DNA of 64,000 nucleotides from Nocardioides sp. (GTDB taxonomy: Bacteria > Actinomycetota > Actinomycetes > Propionibacteriales > Nocardioidaceae): NCBI GenBank assembly GCA_020636915.1, contig JACJWV010000003.1, positions 309,397 through 373,396 on the forward strand, written 5' to 3'. Positions 35,834-44,973 of the stretch are shown piece by piece (the stretch's first letter is position 1; the number at the start of each line of letters is the position of its first letter). The translations under genes and the position numbers were made by a program. The notes beneath the pieces are model-generated. The model worked only from the letters and a program-made list of their open reading frames with translations. It did not search any database and was not told the origin of the DNA.

Positions 35834-37083
35834 TGGGCCGCCGCACGCCGCTGTACGGCTGGCTCACCGCGGACGCGATCTCGCTCACCGGCACCCGCGT
35901 CTCGATGATCGCGCTGCCGTGGTTCGTCCTCGTGACCACCGGCAGCGCCACCAAGACCGGCATGGTCGCCCTGGCGGAGATGCTGCCGATGGTGCTGCTC
36001 AAGGTCCTCGGCGGGCCGGTGATCGACCGGCTGGGGGCCCGCCGCGTCACCGTCGCCTGCGACCTCGGCTCGACCGCGGTCGTCGGGGCGATCCCGCTCC
36101 TGCACCACACCGGCCAGCTCACGTTCGGCGTCTTCCTGGGACTGGTCGCGCTGGCGGGCGCCCTGCGCGGACCCGGCGACGCGGCCAAGCACGCGCTCAT
36201 CCCAGCGATCGTGGCGCACGCCGGCGTGCCGACGGAGCGCGCCACCGGGCTCAGCGGCGCCGTCGAGCGCGGGTCGTCGATGGTCGGCGCGGCCTGCGCC
36301 GGCCTGCTGATCGCCGCGGTCGGACCGGCGAACGCCCTCGTCGTCGACGCGGCCAGCTTCGGCCTGTCCGCCCTCGTTCTGCTGGTGACGACGGCGTCGC
36401 TCCGGCCGGTCGCCCCGGACGCCGACGACACCACGCCGGCCGAGCCCTACCGCGAGCAGCTCCGCGAAGGGTGGCGGTTCCTCCGGCGCGACCGGGTGCT
36501 CTTCGGCATCGCCGTCATGGTGGCTCTCACGAACCTGCTCGACCTCTCGTGGGTGTCGGTCCTGCTCCCGGTCTGGGCTCGCGACAACGGCGGTGGTGCG
36601 GCGGTGATCGGCCTCGTCCTCGGCGTCTTCGCCGGCGCCTCCATGGTCGGCGCCCTCTGCGCGGCCGCCTGGGCGGACCGGTTGTCGCGCTACCGCACCT
36701 ACCTGGTCGCGTTCCTCATCACCGGGCTCCCCCGCTTCGTGCTCTTCGCCCTCGACGTCCCGCTGTGGCTGGTCATCGGCTTCTGCGTGGTCGGCGGCTT
36801 CGCGTCGGGCTTCCTGAACCCGGTGCTCGGCGCGGTCATCTTCGAGCGGATCCCGGCGCCGCTCGTCGGCCGCGTGTCGTCGTTGATCACCGCGATGTGC
36901 TTCGCCCTGATGCCGCTCGGCGGCCTGCTCGGCGGTGCGCTCGTCACCGGCCTCGGTCTGTCGTGGGCGATGCTCGCCGTCGGCATCGCCTACTTCGCCG
37001 TCACCATGTTGCCGGCCGTCGACCCGCGCTGGCGCGAGATGGACCGGCGGCCCGAGCCGGCCGCGGAGCCGGTCAGCGCGTGA
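35833..37083 (+). CDS. MFS transporter, probable exporter
   Basis: A 416-residue, 12-helix major facilitator of the macrolide/tetracycline exporter-like group (MFS_3 type). Visible are LGGPVIDRLGARRVT after helix 2, helix-rich segments, and a large central loop around residues 195-225. Coupled to the ArsR-type regulator just upstream, so it probably exports a compound that relieves repression. The substrate cannot be inferred. Confidence 0.83.
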   Translation: MGRRTPLYGWLTADAISLTGTRVSMIALPWFVLVTTGSATKTGMVALAEMLPMVLLKVLGGPVIDRLGARRVTVACDLGSTAVVGAIPLLHHTGQLTFGVFLGLVALAGALRGPGDAAKHALIPAIVAHAGVPTERATGLSGAVERGSSMVGAACAGLLIAAVGPANALVVDAASFGLSALVLLVTTASLRPVAPDADDTTPAEPYREQLREGWRFLRRDRVLFGIAVMVALTNLLDLSWVSVLLPVWARDNGGGAAVIGLVLGVFAGASMVGALCAAAWADRLSRYRTYLVAFLITGLPRFVLFALDVPLWLVIGFCVVGGFASGFLNPVLGAVIFERIPAPLVGRVSSLITAMCFALMPLGGLLGGALVTGLGLSWAMLAVGIAYFAVTMLPAVDPRWREMDRRPEPAAEPVSA

Positions 37084-37156
37084 CGGAGTCGGGGCCGCCC
37101 GGCCGGCGGTGAGTGCTCCACCCTTCGACCCGCGCCAACGGTGGACAGCTCACCGC

Positions 37157-37209
37157 CCACCCGCCCGGCCCAGCCCGGCCCGGCCCAGCCCAGCCCGGCC
37201 CAGCCCGGC
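37157..37209. repeat. Short GC tandem repeat (CCCGG/CCCAG)
   Basis: About ten copies of five-base units CCCGG and CCCAG follow each other between the MFS and HisC gene ends. Low complexity and probably variable in length; no gene is seen. Confidence 0.75.
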
Positions 37210-38279
37210 TAGCGCGTGAACGACCCCGCGACCGAGACCAGGCGGTCGTTGGCCTCGTCCTCGCCGATCGAGACGCGGCACCCCTCGCCGACGAACGGGC
37301 GCACGACGATGCCGGCCTCGTCGGCGGCCGCCGCGAAGTCGAGCGTGCGGTCGCCGAGGTCGAACCACACGAAGTTGCCCTGGGCCTCGGGCACCTGCCA
37401 GCCGACCGAGCGCAGGCCGTCGACCACGCGGGCCCGCTCGGCGACCAGCGACTCGACCCGCTCGAGGAGCTCGTCCTGCCGCCCGAGCGACGCGATCGCG
37501 GCCGCCTGGGCGACCGTCGAGACGCCGAAGGGCAGCGAGACGGCGCGCAGCGCCCCCGCGATCGGCGCCGGCGCGACGGCGTACCCGACCCGGAAGCCGG
37601 CCAGGCCGTACGCCTTGGAGAACGTGCGGGTGAGGACGACGTTGTCGCGGGCGCCGTAGGTAGCGAGCCCGTCGACGGGGTCGGCCATCCGCACGAACTC
37701 CAGGTAGGCCTCGTCGACGACGACCAGGACGTGCGGTGGGACCTTCGCGAGGAAGGCGTCGAGCTCGGCCTGCGAGACCGCGGGGCCGGTGGGGTTGTTG
37801 GGCGTGCAGACCAGCACGACCTTGGTGCGGTCGGTGATCGCGGCGGCCATCGCGTCCAGGTCGTGCCGGCCGTCGGCGGTGACCGGCACCTTCACGGCGG
37901 TCGCGGCCGCAGCGGCGACCGCGATCGGGTAGGCCTCGAAGGAGCGCCACGCGAAGACGACCTCGTCGCCGGGGTCGCAGAACGCCTGCACCAGCTGGTA
38001 GATCAGGCCCACCGAGCCGGTGGCGACCGACAGGTGCTCGACCGGCACGCCGAACTTCTGCGACAGCGCCTCGTAGAGCGCGACGCTGCCCATGTCGGGG
38101 TAGCGGTTCATGGCGCCGACGCCGGCCTGCACGGCCTCGACGACGCCCGGGAGCGGCGGGTAGGGGTTCTCGTTCGACGACAGCTTGTAGGAGGTCATCC
38201 CGGGGCGCACCGTCGGCGGCTTCCCGGCGACGTAGGGCGGGATCTCCGCCACGTTCGGCCGGGGCTGGGGTGTGGTCAT
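37209..38279 (-). CDS. Histidinol-phosphate/aromatic aminotransferase
   Basis: A 356-residue fold-type I PLP aminotransferase of the HisC/Pat group. Typical segments are IPPYVAGKPP, KLSSNENPYPPLPGV, TPNNPTGP, and the PLP lysine in TRTFSKAYGLAGFRVGY, with the terminal RVSIG. The opening PxxIPPYVxGK resembles the phenylalanine/aromatic aminotransferase Pat (HisC2) of actinobacteria more than true HisC, and no his genes are near, so aromatic transamination is the more likely role. The ATG at 38279 is chosen over GTG 38288. Confidence 0.83.
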   Translation of the reverse strand: MTTPQPRPNVAEIPPYVAGKPPTVRPGMTSYKLSSNENPYPPLPGVVEAVQAGVGAMNRYPDMGSVALYEALSQKFGVPVEHLSVATGSVGLIYQLVQAFCDPGDEVVFAWRSFEAYPIAVAAAAATAVKVPVTADGRHDLDAMAAAITDRTKVVLVCTPNNPTGPAVSQAELDAFLAKVPPHVLVVVDEAYLEFVRMADPVDGLATYGARDNVVLTRTFSKAYGLAGFRVGYAVAPAPIAGALRAVSLPFGVSTVAQAAAIASLGRQDELLERVESLVAERARVVDGLRSVGWQVPEAQGNFVWFDLGDRTLDFAAAADEAGIVVRPFVGEGCRVSIGEDEANDRLVSVAGSFTR

Positions 38280-38297
38280 GCCGGTCACCTTAGGACG

Positions 38298-38861
38298 TCA
38301 GGCCGTCCCGGGCCGCTGCCGCCAGGGCCGGAGCACGAGCGCCAGCACGAGGCCGACCCCGACCCCGATGACCGCTCCGGTGACGTTGTCGACGACGTCG
38401 GTGACGTCGCAGGACCGGTCGATGCGCGCGAGCGCGAGCTGGGTCAGCTCGATGCCGACCGAGTACGCCGCCAGCAGTGCCAGCCCGACCGGCACGCCGA
38501 CCACCGCCACCCGTGGCCAGCGTGCCAGCGCCAGGACCAGCAGGGCGCCCGCAGGCACGAAGACGACGGCGTTCAGCGTCCGCTGCCCGCCCCCCACGAT
38601 CCAGAACCCGTCCGGCGCCGGGCCGCCGATGTCCCACGAGCAGGTCGTCAGCCGGCCCTCGGCCGGCACGATGCCCGGGGCGCCGTTCGCGGGGATGAGC
38701 GTGATCGACGCGATCACAGCCACCGACCAGACGAACCCGGCGATCGCGCCGGCGGTGAGCCAGCCCAGGCGCGGCCGCAGCGCGAGCGCGAGCAGCCAGC
38801 ACACGAGGGCGGCGCCACCGATGAGGAGAAGCATCACCCCCACGCCGCCGACCGGGAACAC
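38298..38861 (-). CDS. VanZ family membrane protein
   Basis: A protein of about 187 residues with four to five hydrophobic helices and the VanZ-like pattern IELTQLALARIDRSCDVTDVVDNVTGAVIGVGVG near its end. VanZ gives low-level teicoplanin resistance in enterococci, but most homologues have no known role. The start is uncertain: GTG 38861 or ATG 38834 are both possible and no clear ribosome site is seen. Lies ten bases upstream-strand of hisC/pat and could share its transcript. Confidence 0.65.
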   Translation of the reverse strand: MFPVGGVGVMLLLIGGAALVCWLLALALRPRLGWLTAGAIAGFVWSVAVIASITLIPANGAPGIVPAEGRLTTCSWDIGGPAPDGFWIVGGGQRTLNAVVFVPAGALLVLALARWPRVAVVGVPVGLALLAAYSVGIELTQLALARIDRSCDVTDVVDNVTGAVIGVGVGLVLALVLRPWRQRPGTA

Positions 38862-38970
38862 GCCGCCGACGCTAACCCACCGGTCCAGACCGTCGGAGGA
38901 GGGGCCGGGTGCCGCGTATCGTCGATCGGCAGCAGCGCGAGAGGTGTGCTGACAGGGCATCGGAGCCGGC

Positions 38971-40314
38971 ATGAACCGCTACCTGAACGACAACTTCGCC
39001 CCCGTCCACGAGGAGCGCACGGCGTTCGACCTCGACGTCACCGGCGAGATCCCCGCCCACCTCGACGGCCGCTACCTGCGCATCGGACCCAACCCACCGA
39101 CCGACCCGGGCGACCGGTACCACTGGTTCCTGGGCGAGGGCATGGTGCACGGCGTACGGCTCGCCGAGGGTCGCGCCCAGTGGTACCGCAACCGCTACGT
39201 CCGCGCGGTCGGCGACGACTTCCCGCCGAACACCAACGTCCTCGAGCACGGCGGTCGCACGCTCGCGATCGTCGAGGCCGGCGGCCAGCCCTACGCGCTG
39301 ACCCACGAGCTCGACACCGTCGGGCCGTGCGACCTGGGCACGATCACCGGCGGTTACACCGCGCACCCGCACGAGGACCCGGCGACCGGCGAGCTCCACG
39401 GCGTCTCCTACAGCTGGACGCGCGGCAACCTGGTCGACTACTCCGTGGTCGGGGTCGACGGCCGGGTGCGGCACCAGGTCGAGATCGAGGTGACCGGCAG
39501 CCCGATGATCCACGACTGCGCGCTGACCGAGCACTACCTGGTCGTCTACGACCTGCCGGTCACCTTCGACCTCGGCATGGTCGCGGGGGAGCCGCCCCGT
39601 CCGGTGCAGGCGGTGAGTGACCGGCTCATCGACCAGACCCTGCGCACCGGCGCGCCCGCCGCACGCGTGCTGCCCTACTCGTGGGATGCCGACTACCCCG
39701 CCCGGATCGGGCTGCTGCCGCGCGACGGCACGGGCGCGGACGTCCGGTGGTTCGACATCGACCCCTGCTACGTCTTCCACACCCTCAACGCCTACGAGGA
39801 CGGCACCGACGTCGTCATCGACGCGGTGCGCCACGACCGGATGTTCGCGACCGACTTCACCGGACCCAACGAGGGACCGGCGTACCTGACCCGCTTCACC
39901 GTCGACACCGCCGCCGGCAAGGTCCACGAGCACCGGTTCGACGAGCACAGCCAGGAGTTCCCGCGCCACGACGAGCGGCTGACCGGCCGCCGGCACCGCT
40001 ACGGGTACGCCGCCGGCGTCGTCGCCGAGGGCGTCCGCACCGGCGACGGGGTCCTCAAGCACGACGTCGTCGCGGGCACCACCACGCTGCGGCACCTCGG
40101 GGCCGGCAAGGAGGTCAGCGAGTTCTGCTTCGTCCCCTCCTCGGCCGACGCCGCCGAGGACGACGGCGTGCTGATGGGCTACGTCCACGACCGCGCCACC
40201 GACCGCAGCTCGCTGGTCCTGCTCGACGCGGGCACCCTCGACGACGTCGCGGAGGTCCACCTGCCCGGGCGGGTGCCGGCCGGCTTCCACGGCAACTGGG
40301 CACCCACGGCCTGA
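38971..40314 (+). CDS. Carotenoid oxygenase family protein
   Basis: A 447-residue seven-bladed propeller dioxygenase of the RPE65/CCD family. All four iron ligands are recognisable: histidines in YTAHPHED, PMIHDCAL, YVFHTLNAYE and GFHGNWAP at the very end. It should cleave a carotenoid, apocarotenoid or a stilbene/lignin-type double bond. No carotenoid synthesis genes are in the window, so the substrate is open. Confidence 0.9.
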   Translation: MNRYLNDNFAPVHEERTAFDLDVTGEIPAHLDGRYLRIGPNPPTDPGDRYHWFLGEGMVHGVRLAEGRAQWYRNRYVRAVGDDFPPNTNVLEHGGRTLAIVEAGGQPYALTHELDTVGPCDLGTITGGYTAHPHEDPATGELHGVSYSWTRGNLVDYSVVGVDGRVRHQVEIEVTGSPMIHDCALTEHYLVVYDLPVTFDLGMVAGEPPRPVQAVSDRLIDQTLRTGAPAARVLPYSWDADYPARIGLLPRDGTGADVRWFDIDPCYVFHTLNAYEDGTDVVIDAVRHDRMFATDFTGPNEGPAYLTRFTVDTAAGKVHEHRFDEHSQEFPRHDERLTGRRHRYGYAAGVVAEGVRTGDGVLKHDVVAGTTTLRHLGAGKEVSEFCFVPSSADAAEDDGVLMGYVHDRATDRSSLVLLDAGTLDDVAEVHLPGRVPAGFHGNWAPTA

Positions 40315-40425
40315 CCGCGGCCCGGGCGCAGTGGGGAGGGGGCCCGCGCGCTGGGGGTGCCGTTTCCGTTCAGACGCGGGAGCGAAGCCGCGAGCCGGCG
40401 CGGCCCGACCCCCTAGGCTGGCGCC

Positions 40426-40824
40426 GTGGGACTCCTCAAGTTCGCCGGGTGGCTGGCCACCAACGTCGTCGCGCTGGCCGCGGCGGTCCTGATCCTCGAC
40501 GGCATCGGCTTCGGCGACTCGACCGGCTGGGACCAGGTCGCCGACAACTTCTGGGCGCTGCTGTTCGTCGCGCTGATCCTCGGCATCGTGAACTCGTTCG
40601 TCAGCCCGATCATCAAGTTCCTCTCGATCCCGTTCATCATCATCACGCTCGGGCTGTTCCTGCTCGTGATCAACGCGCTGATGCTGCTGTTCACCGAGTG
40701 GCTGGTGAACCTCTTCGACATCGACTTCTACGTCGACGGGTTCTGGAACGCCGTCGGCGGCGCGATCGTGATCACGGTCGTCACCTGGATCGTCGGCCTT
40801 CTCTTCGGCGACGCCCAGGAGTGA
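40426..40824 (+). CDS. Phage holin family (YvlD-like) membrane protein
   Basis: A 132-residue protein with four transmembrane helices, of the family named phage_holin_4_2 (YvlD/mycobacterial type). Despite the name it is a chromosomal envelope protein, not evidence of a prophage. It ends by overlapping the start of the phosphatase gene (GTGA). Function unknown; relatives in Bacillus belong to envelope-stress regulons, which would suit the two-component system further down this run of genes. Confidence 0.82.
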   Translation: MGLLKFAGWLATNVVALAAAVLILDGIGFGDSTGWDQVADNFWALLFVALILGIVNSFVSPIIKFLSIPFIIITLGLFLLVINALMLLFTEWLVNLFDIDFYVDGFWNAVGGAIVITVVTWIVGLLFGDAQE

Positions 40825-41330
40825 CGACCCTCCCGCCCGCACGGCGACCCGGCGGCTACCGGGTCGCGGTGGTGTGCCTCGGCAACATCTGCCGCTCGCC
40901 CATGGCGCACGTCGTGCTCGAGGAGCGCCTCGCCGACGCAGGCCTCGACGACGCCGTCGAGGTCACGAGCTCGGGCACCGGAGGCTGGCACGTCGGCGAC
41001 CCGATGGACCGGCGAGCCGCGGCCACCCTCGCCACCGCGGGGTACGACGCCAGCCGGCACCGAGCCCGGCAGTGGGTGGGCACCGACGCGGACGAGGCGG
41101 ACCTGGTCCTCGCGATGGACGGCCAGAACCTCGCCGACCTGGGCGGCCCCACCGACCGGATCCGGCTGTTCCGTGACTTCGACCCGCGCGATCCGGGGAG
41201 CGACGTACCGGACCCGTACTACGGTGGGGACAGCGGTTTCGAGGAGGTCCTCGCCATGGTCGAGCGGACGGCAGCGGCGCTGGTGGACCGGCTGCGCGCG
41301 GAGCAGCCCTGGGGTGGTCCCACCCCGTGA
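40821..41330 (+). CDS. Low-molecular-weight protein-tyrosine phosphatase
   Basis: A 169-residue phosphatase with the P-loop CLGNICRSP containing nucleophile Cys19 and the general-acid motif DPYYGG. It hydrolyses phosphotyrosine or small aryl phosphates. A 12-residue leader precedes the core. Coupled to the holin-like gene before it and to the next gene by four-base overlaps. Confidence 0.9.
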   Translation: MTTLPPARRPGGYRVAVVCLGNICRSPMAHVVLEERLADAGLDDAVEVTSSGTGGWHVGDPMDRRAAATLATAGYDASRHRARQWVGTDADEADLVLAMDGQNLADLGGPTDRIRLFRDFDPRDPGSDVPDPYYGGDSGFEEVLAMVERTAAALVDRLRAEQPWGGPTP

Positions 41331-42193
41331 CCCGCCAGCCGCTGGTCGCCCGCCGGGCCGAGGAGCTCCTCGGCTCGTCGGTGGTGGCCACGGCACCGAT
41401 CGCCGGCGGCGACATCTCGACCGCCACCCGGCTGCGCCTGAGCAACGGGACCACCGCGCTGATGAAGACGCTCCCGCACGCGCCCGACGGGTTCTTCGCG
41501 GCCGAGGCGACCGGGCTGCGGTGGCTGGCCGAGGCGACCGCGGACGGCGGCGTCGCCGTGCCCGAGGTGCTCGGCGCCGACGACGAGTGCGTCATCCTGC
41601 GCTGGGTCGAGCCCGGGAAGAGCTCGGTCGACGTGGCGACCGCCCTGGGCCGCGAGCTCGCCGCGACGCACGCGGCCGGTGCGCCGGGGTTCGGCCTGGA
41701 CAGCGACGGCTTCATCGGCCGGCTGCCACTGCCGAACAAGCCGGCCGAGACCTGGGCGGAGTTCTACGCCGTGCGTCGGCTGCTCCCCTACCTCCGGCTC
41801 GCCCGAGACCGCGGCGCCGCCGCCCCCGGCCAGGCCGCCACCGTCGAGGCCGTCGTCCCGCGGCTGGCCGAGCTGGTCCCCGAGGAGCCCCCGGCCCGCC
41901 TGCACGGCGACCTGTGGAACGGCAACGTGCTGTGGGGCCTGGACGGGCGGGCCTGGCTGATCGACCCGGCGGCGTACGGCGGGCACCGCGAGGTCGACCT
42001 GGCGATGCTCGCCCTCTTCGGCCTGCCGCACCTGCCCCGGGTGCTCGACGCCTACGCCGAGGCCACCCCGCTCGCCGACGGCTGGGCGGACCGGGTCGGG
42101 CTGCACCAGCTGTTCCCGCTGCTCGTGCACGCCTGCCACTTCGGCGGCGGCTACGCCGCGCGCGCGGCCGACATCGCGTCCCGCTACGTCTGA
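41327..42193 (+). CDS. Fructosamine kinase family protein
   Basis: A 288-residue APH-like kinase of the fructosamine-3-kinase family. The catalytic loop is LHGDLWNGNVLW and the metal-binding site is LIDPAAYGGHREVDLAML. It phosphorylates protein-bound ribulosamine/fructosamine in known relatives, allowing glycation damage to be removed. It is coupled to the preceding phosphatase gene; in other bacteria these two families are also found side by side. Confidence 0.87.
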   Translation: MTRQPLVARRAEELLGSSVVATAPIAGGDISTATRLRLSNGTTALMKTLPHAPDGFFAAEATGLRWLAEATADGGVAVPEVLGADDECVILRWVEPGKSSVDVATALGRELAATHAAGAPGFGLDSDGFIGRLPLPNKPAETWAEFYAVRRLLPYLRLARDRGAAAPGQAATVEAVVPRLAELVPEEPPARLHGDLWNGNVLWGLDGRAWLIDPAAYGGHREVDLAMLALFGLPHLPRVLDAYAEATPLADGWADRVGLHQLFPLLVHACHFGGGYAARAADIASRYV

Positions 42194-42218
42194 GGCGCCG
42201 TCCCGACGGGTGAGAGCC

Positions 42219-42238
42219 GTTCTCAGTACCGGTTCAGC
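42219..42238 (+). promoter_or_regulatory. Direct repeat upstream of mprA, possible response-regulator site
   Basis: GTTCTCAG (42219) and GGTTCAGC (42231) are similar eight-base segments spaced by four bases in the only sizeable gap of this run, 22 bases before the response-regulator start. Tandem half-sites are the usual target of OmpR-type regulators, so autoregulation is possible. Confidence 0.35.
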
Positions 42239-42259
42239 CTCGACTGGCAGAGTGAGCCC

Positions 42260-42964
42260 GTGACCACCTCGCCGGGGCCGAAGCCGCGCGTCCTCGTCGT
42301 CGACGACGACAAGGCCGTCCGCGAGTCGCTGCGCCGCTCCCTGGAGTTCAACGGCTACGACGTGGCCCTGGCGGCCGACGGCGCCGACGCCCTGGCCGGC
42401 ATCGCGTCGTCCGCACCCGACGTCGTCGTGATGGACGTGATGATGCCCCGGCTCGACGGCATCGAGACCACCAAGGCGCTGCGCACCGCCGGCAACGACG
42501 TACCGATCCTCGTCCTCACCGCGCGCGACGCGGTCGGCGACCGGGTCGAGGGCCTCGACGCCGGTGCCGACGACTACCTCACCAAGCCGTTCGCGCTCCA
42601 GGAGCTGCTCGCCCGGCTGCGCGCGCTCCTGCGCCGGGTCGCGCCGCGACCGGAGGACGAGGAGGAGCTGCTCGCCTTCTCCGACCTCTCGATGGACATC
42701 GCGACCCGCGAGGTGCGCCGTGGCAGCCGGGCGATCGAGCTGACCCGCACCGAGTTCGCGCTGCTGGAGATGTTCCTGCGCCGGCCGCGGCGGGTCCTGG
42801 AGCGCTCGTTCATCCTCGAGGAGGTCTGGGGCTACGACTTCCCCACGACCGCCAACTCTCTCGAGGTGTACGTCGGCTACCTGCGTCGCAAGACCGAGGC
42901 GGAGGGCGAGCCACGGCTGATCCACACGGTGCGCGGCGTCGGCTACGTGCTGAAGGAAACGTGA
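42260..42964 (+). CDS. mprA: MprA-like response regulator
   Basis: A 234-residue OmpR-family regulator. The receiver domain has acidic triad DDD (15-17), phosphorylation site Asp59 in VVVMDVMMP and lysine in DDYLTKPF. The C-terminal winged helix includes RTEFALLEMFLRRPRRVLER and NSLEVYVGYLRRK. It is closest in pattern to MprA/TcrA-type regulators of envelope stress. GTG start; its stop overlaps the kinase start. Confidence 0.87.
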   Translation: MTTSPGPKPRVLVVDDDKAVRESLRRSLEFNGYDVALAADGADALAGIASSAPDVVVMDVMMPRLDGIETTKALRTAGNDVPILVLTARDAVGDRVEGLDAGADDYLTKPFALQELLARLRALLRRVAPRPEDEEELLAFSDLSMDIATREVRRGSRAIELTRTEFALLEMFLRRPRRVLERSFILEEVWGYDFPTTANSLEVYVGYLRRKTEAEGEPRLIHTVRGVGYVLKET

Positions 42965-44364
42965 CCGTCCCGCACCCCGTCCCCGGCCACCGGTGGCACT
43001 ACCGGCGCTCGCTCGCCAGCCGGGTCACGCTGCTCACGACGATCGCCGTCGGCGTCACGGTCGCCTTCGTCGCCCTCGGGGCCTACCTCACCGTCCGCAT
43101 GCAGATGCAGGCCACGCTGGACGACGGGCTGGTCGAGCGGGCCCAGGCCGCCTCCACCGAGATGTGCGACGCCACGGAGGGGACCCCGACCCCGCTCGCC
43201 GTCCTCCACGCGGCCAACGTGTGGGTCGCGTGCGTGAGCGGCAACCAGGGGGTCGCGACCGAGGAGCCGCCGTTCCCGAAGGACGACCTGCGCTCGCTGG
43301 TCGACCGCAACGACGGCCACCGCCAGTCGATCAGCACGGTCACCGGCACCGGCGGCACCCGCTGGCGGGTGGTCGTGACCTCGCTCGACGACGGCCGCAC
43401 CGCGATCCTGGCGCAGTCCCTGGAGTCCCAGCAGCAGGTGCTCGGCCGGCTCGGCCTGGTGATGCTGCTCTTCGGCATCGCCGGGATCATCGCCGCCGGG
43501 ATGGCGGGCTGGGGGGTCGCGCGCAACGGCCTGCGACCCGTCCGCCGGCTCACCGCGGCGGTCGAGGAGATCGCCCGCACCGAGGACCTCCGCCCCCTCC
43601 CGGTCGAGGGCGACGACGAGGTCGCCCGCCTGGCCACCGCGTTCAACCAGATGCTCGCCGCGCTCGCCGCCTCCCGCGACCGGCAGCGCCAGCTCGTCGC
43701 CGACGCCGGCCACGAGCTGCGCACCCCGCTCACCTCGCTGCGCACCAACCTCGACCTGCTCACCCAGGCCGACAGCGCCGGCGGGCTGCCGGCCGCGGCC
43801 AAGGAGGAGCTGCTCGCGGACGTGCGAGCCCAGCTCGAGGAGATGACCACCCTCATCGGCGACCTGATGGAGCTCTCCCGCGACGAGCCGCTGACCCACG
43901 TGGTCGAGGAGATCGACCTGGCCGACATCGTCGACCGCACCGTCGCCCGGGTCCGGCGCCGCGCACCGGGCGTCGGCTTCGACGTCGCGACCGAGCCCTG
44001 GTACGTCGTCGGCGAGCAGGCCGGCGTCGAGCGCGCGGTCACGAACCTGCTCGACAACGCGGCGAAGTGGAGCCCCTCGGGCGGCACCGTCACCGTTCGC
44101 CTGACCGACGGCGTCCTGGTCGTCGACGACGAGGGGCACGGCATCAGCGAGGCCGACCTGCCCCACGTCTTCGACCGCTTCTACCGCTCGGAGGAGTCGC
44201 GCTCGATGCCGGGCTCGGGGCTCGGCCTGTCCATCGTCAGCCAGGTCGCCGCGCGCCACGCCGGCACCGTCGAGGCCGGGTCCTCGCCGTCCGGCGGCGC
44301 CCGGCTCACCCTGTGGCTGCCCGGCTCCTCCTCGCCCGTCCCGGACTGGACCCCGGTCCCGTGA
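42961..44364 (+). CDS. mprB: MprB-like sensor histidine kinase
   Basis: A 467-residue two-helix membrane kinase: TM1 about 22-42, an exported sensor loop of about 110 residues, TM2 about 160-182, then HAMP (NGLRPVRRLTAAVEEI), a dimerisation helix with phosphoacceptor His in DAGHELRTPLTSLRTN, and an ATPase domain with NLLDNAAKWSP, VDDEGHGI and GSGLGLSIV. It should phosphorylate the regulator encoded just before it. Sensor loop ligand unknown. Confidence 0.88.
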   Translation: MTVPHPVPGHRWHYRRSLASRVTLLTTIAVGVTVAFVALGAYLTVRMQMQATLDDGLVERAQAASTEMCDATEGTPTPLAVLHAANVWVACVSGNQGVATEEPPFPKDDLRSLVDRNDGHRQSISTVTGTGGTRWRVVVTSLDDGRTAILAQSLESQQQVLGRLGLVMLLFGIAGIIAAGMAGWGVARNGLRPVRRLTAAVEEIARTEDLRPLPVEGDDEVARLATAFNQMLAALAASRDRQRQLVADAGHELRTPLTSLRTNLDLLTQADSAGGLPAAAKEELLADVRAQLEEMTTLIGDLMELSRDEPLTHVVEEIDLADIVDRTVARVRRRAPGVGFDVATEPWYVVGEQAGVERAVTNLLDNAAKWSPSGGTVTVRLTDGVLVVDDEGHGISEADLPHVFDRFYRSEESRSMPGSGLGLSIVSQVAARHAGTVEAGSSPSGGARLTLWLPGSSSPVPDWTPVP

Positions 44365-44942
44365 CGGTCCGGCCGCCGGCCGCCGCGCTCGTCGCGGCGG
44401 CCCTCCTGCTCGCCGGGTGCGCCGGATCGGACACTGGTTCGGACACTGGTTCGGGCACGGGGTCGGGCACGGGGTCGGACTCCGAACGGGCGGGTGCCGC
44501 GAAGTCGCAGGCGGCCGACGTGGCGTGGAGCCCGTGCGACGGGCTCACCGCGGTCGAGGTCAGCCGGCTGGCCGGGGCCCGCGTCAGCGAGCAGACCGGC
44601 ACCACCGACCAGCCCCGCTGCACGTTCACGCCGGTGGGCGAGGGCGGGCCGGCGTACGACGTCTCCTACCTGTGGTTCGACGGCGGCCTGGACGCCGCGC
44701 TCGACTCCATGGGCGCGATCGCGCAGCAGCTGCGGCCCGTCGAGGTCCCCGGCGCCGACGCGGCCCGGGTCGCGGTCAAGCCACGGACCTCCGGCATCCT
44801 CGTCACCGGCTTCGTCCAGACCGGCGGCCTCGTGCAGAGCGTGAACGCCGCCCAGCTCGCCCCCTACGACGAGCAGCGGCTGGTCAGTTCCACCACGGCG
44901 CTCCTCGGCGCGCTGGCCGCAGCGGCCCCGCCGGAGGAGTAG
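44361..44942 (+). CDS. DUF3558-like lipoprotein
   Basis: A 193-residue lipoprotein with signal and lipobox LLAGC, a low-complexity linker (GSDTGSDTGSGTGSGTGSDS) encoded by tandem 12-base repeats, and a globular domain with CDGLTAVEVSRLAG and a second cysteine in QPRCTFTP that probably form a disulphide, as in DUF3558 proteins. Its start overlaps the histidine kinase stop (GTGA), so it may be a target or accessory sensor for that system. Function is not known for the family. Confidence 0.75.
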   Translation: MTVRPPAAALVAAALLLAGCAGSDTGSDTGSGTGSGTGSDSERAGAAKSQAADVAWSPCDGLTAVEVSRLAGARVSEQTGTTDQPRCTFTPVGEGGPAYDVSYLWFDGGLDAALDSMGAIAQQLRPVEVPGADAARVAVKPRTSGILVTGFVQTGGLVQSVNAAQLAPYDEQRLVSSTTALLGALAAAAPPEE

Positions 44943-44973
44943 CCCCGGCCGACCCGCTCAGGCCACAGCGCCC

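Noticed and set aside
40426..40824. Prophage evidence from a 'holin' gene
   Set aside because: This family is a common chromosomal membrane protein and no other phage genes are near.
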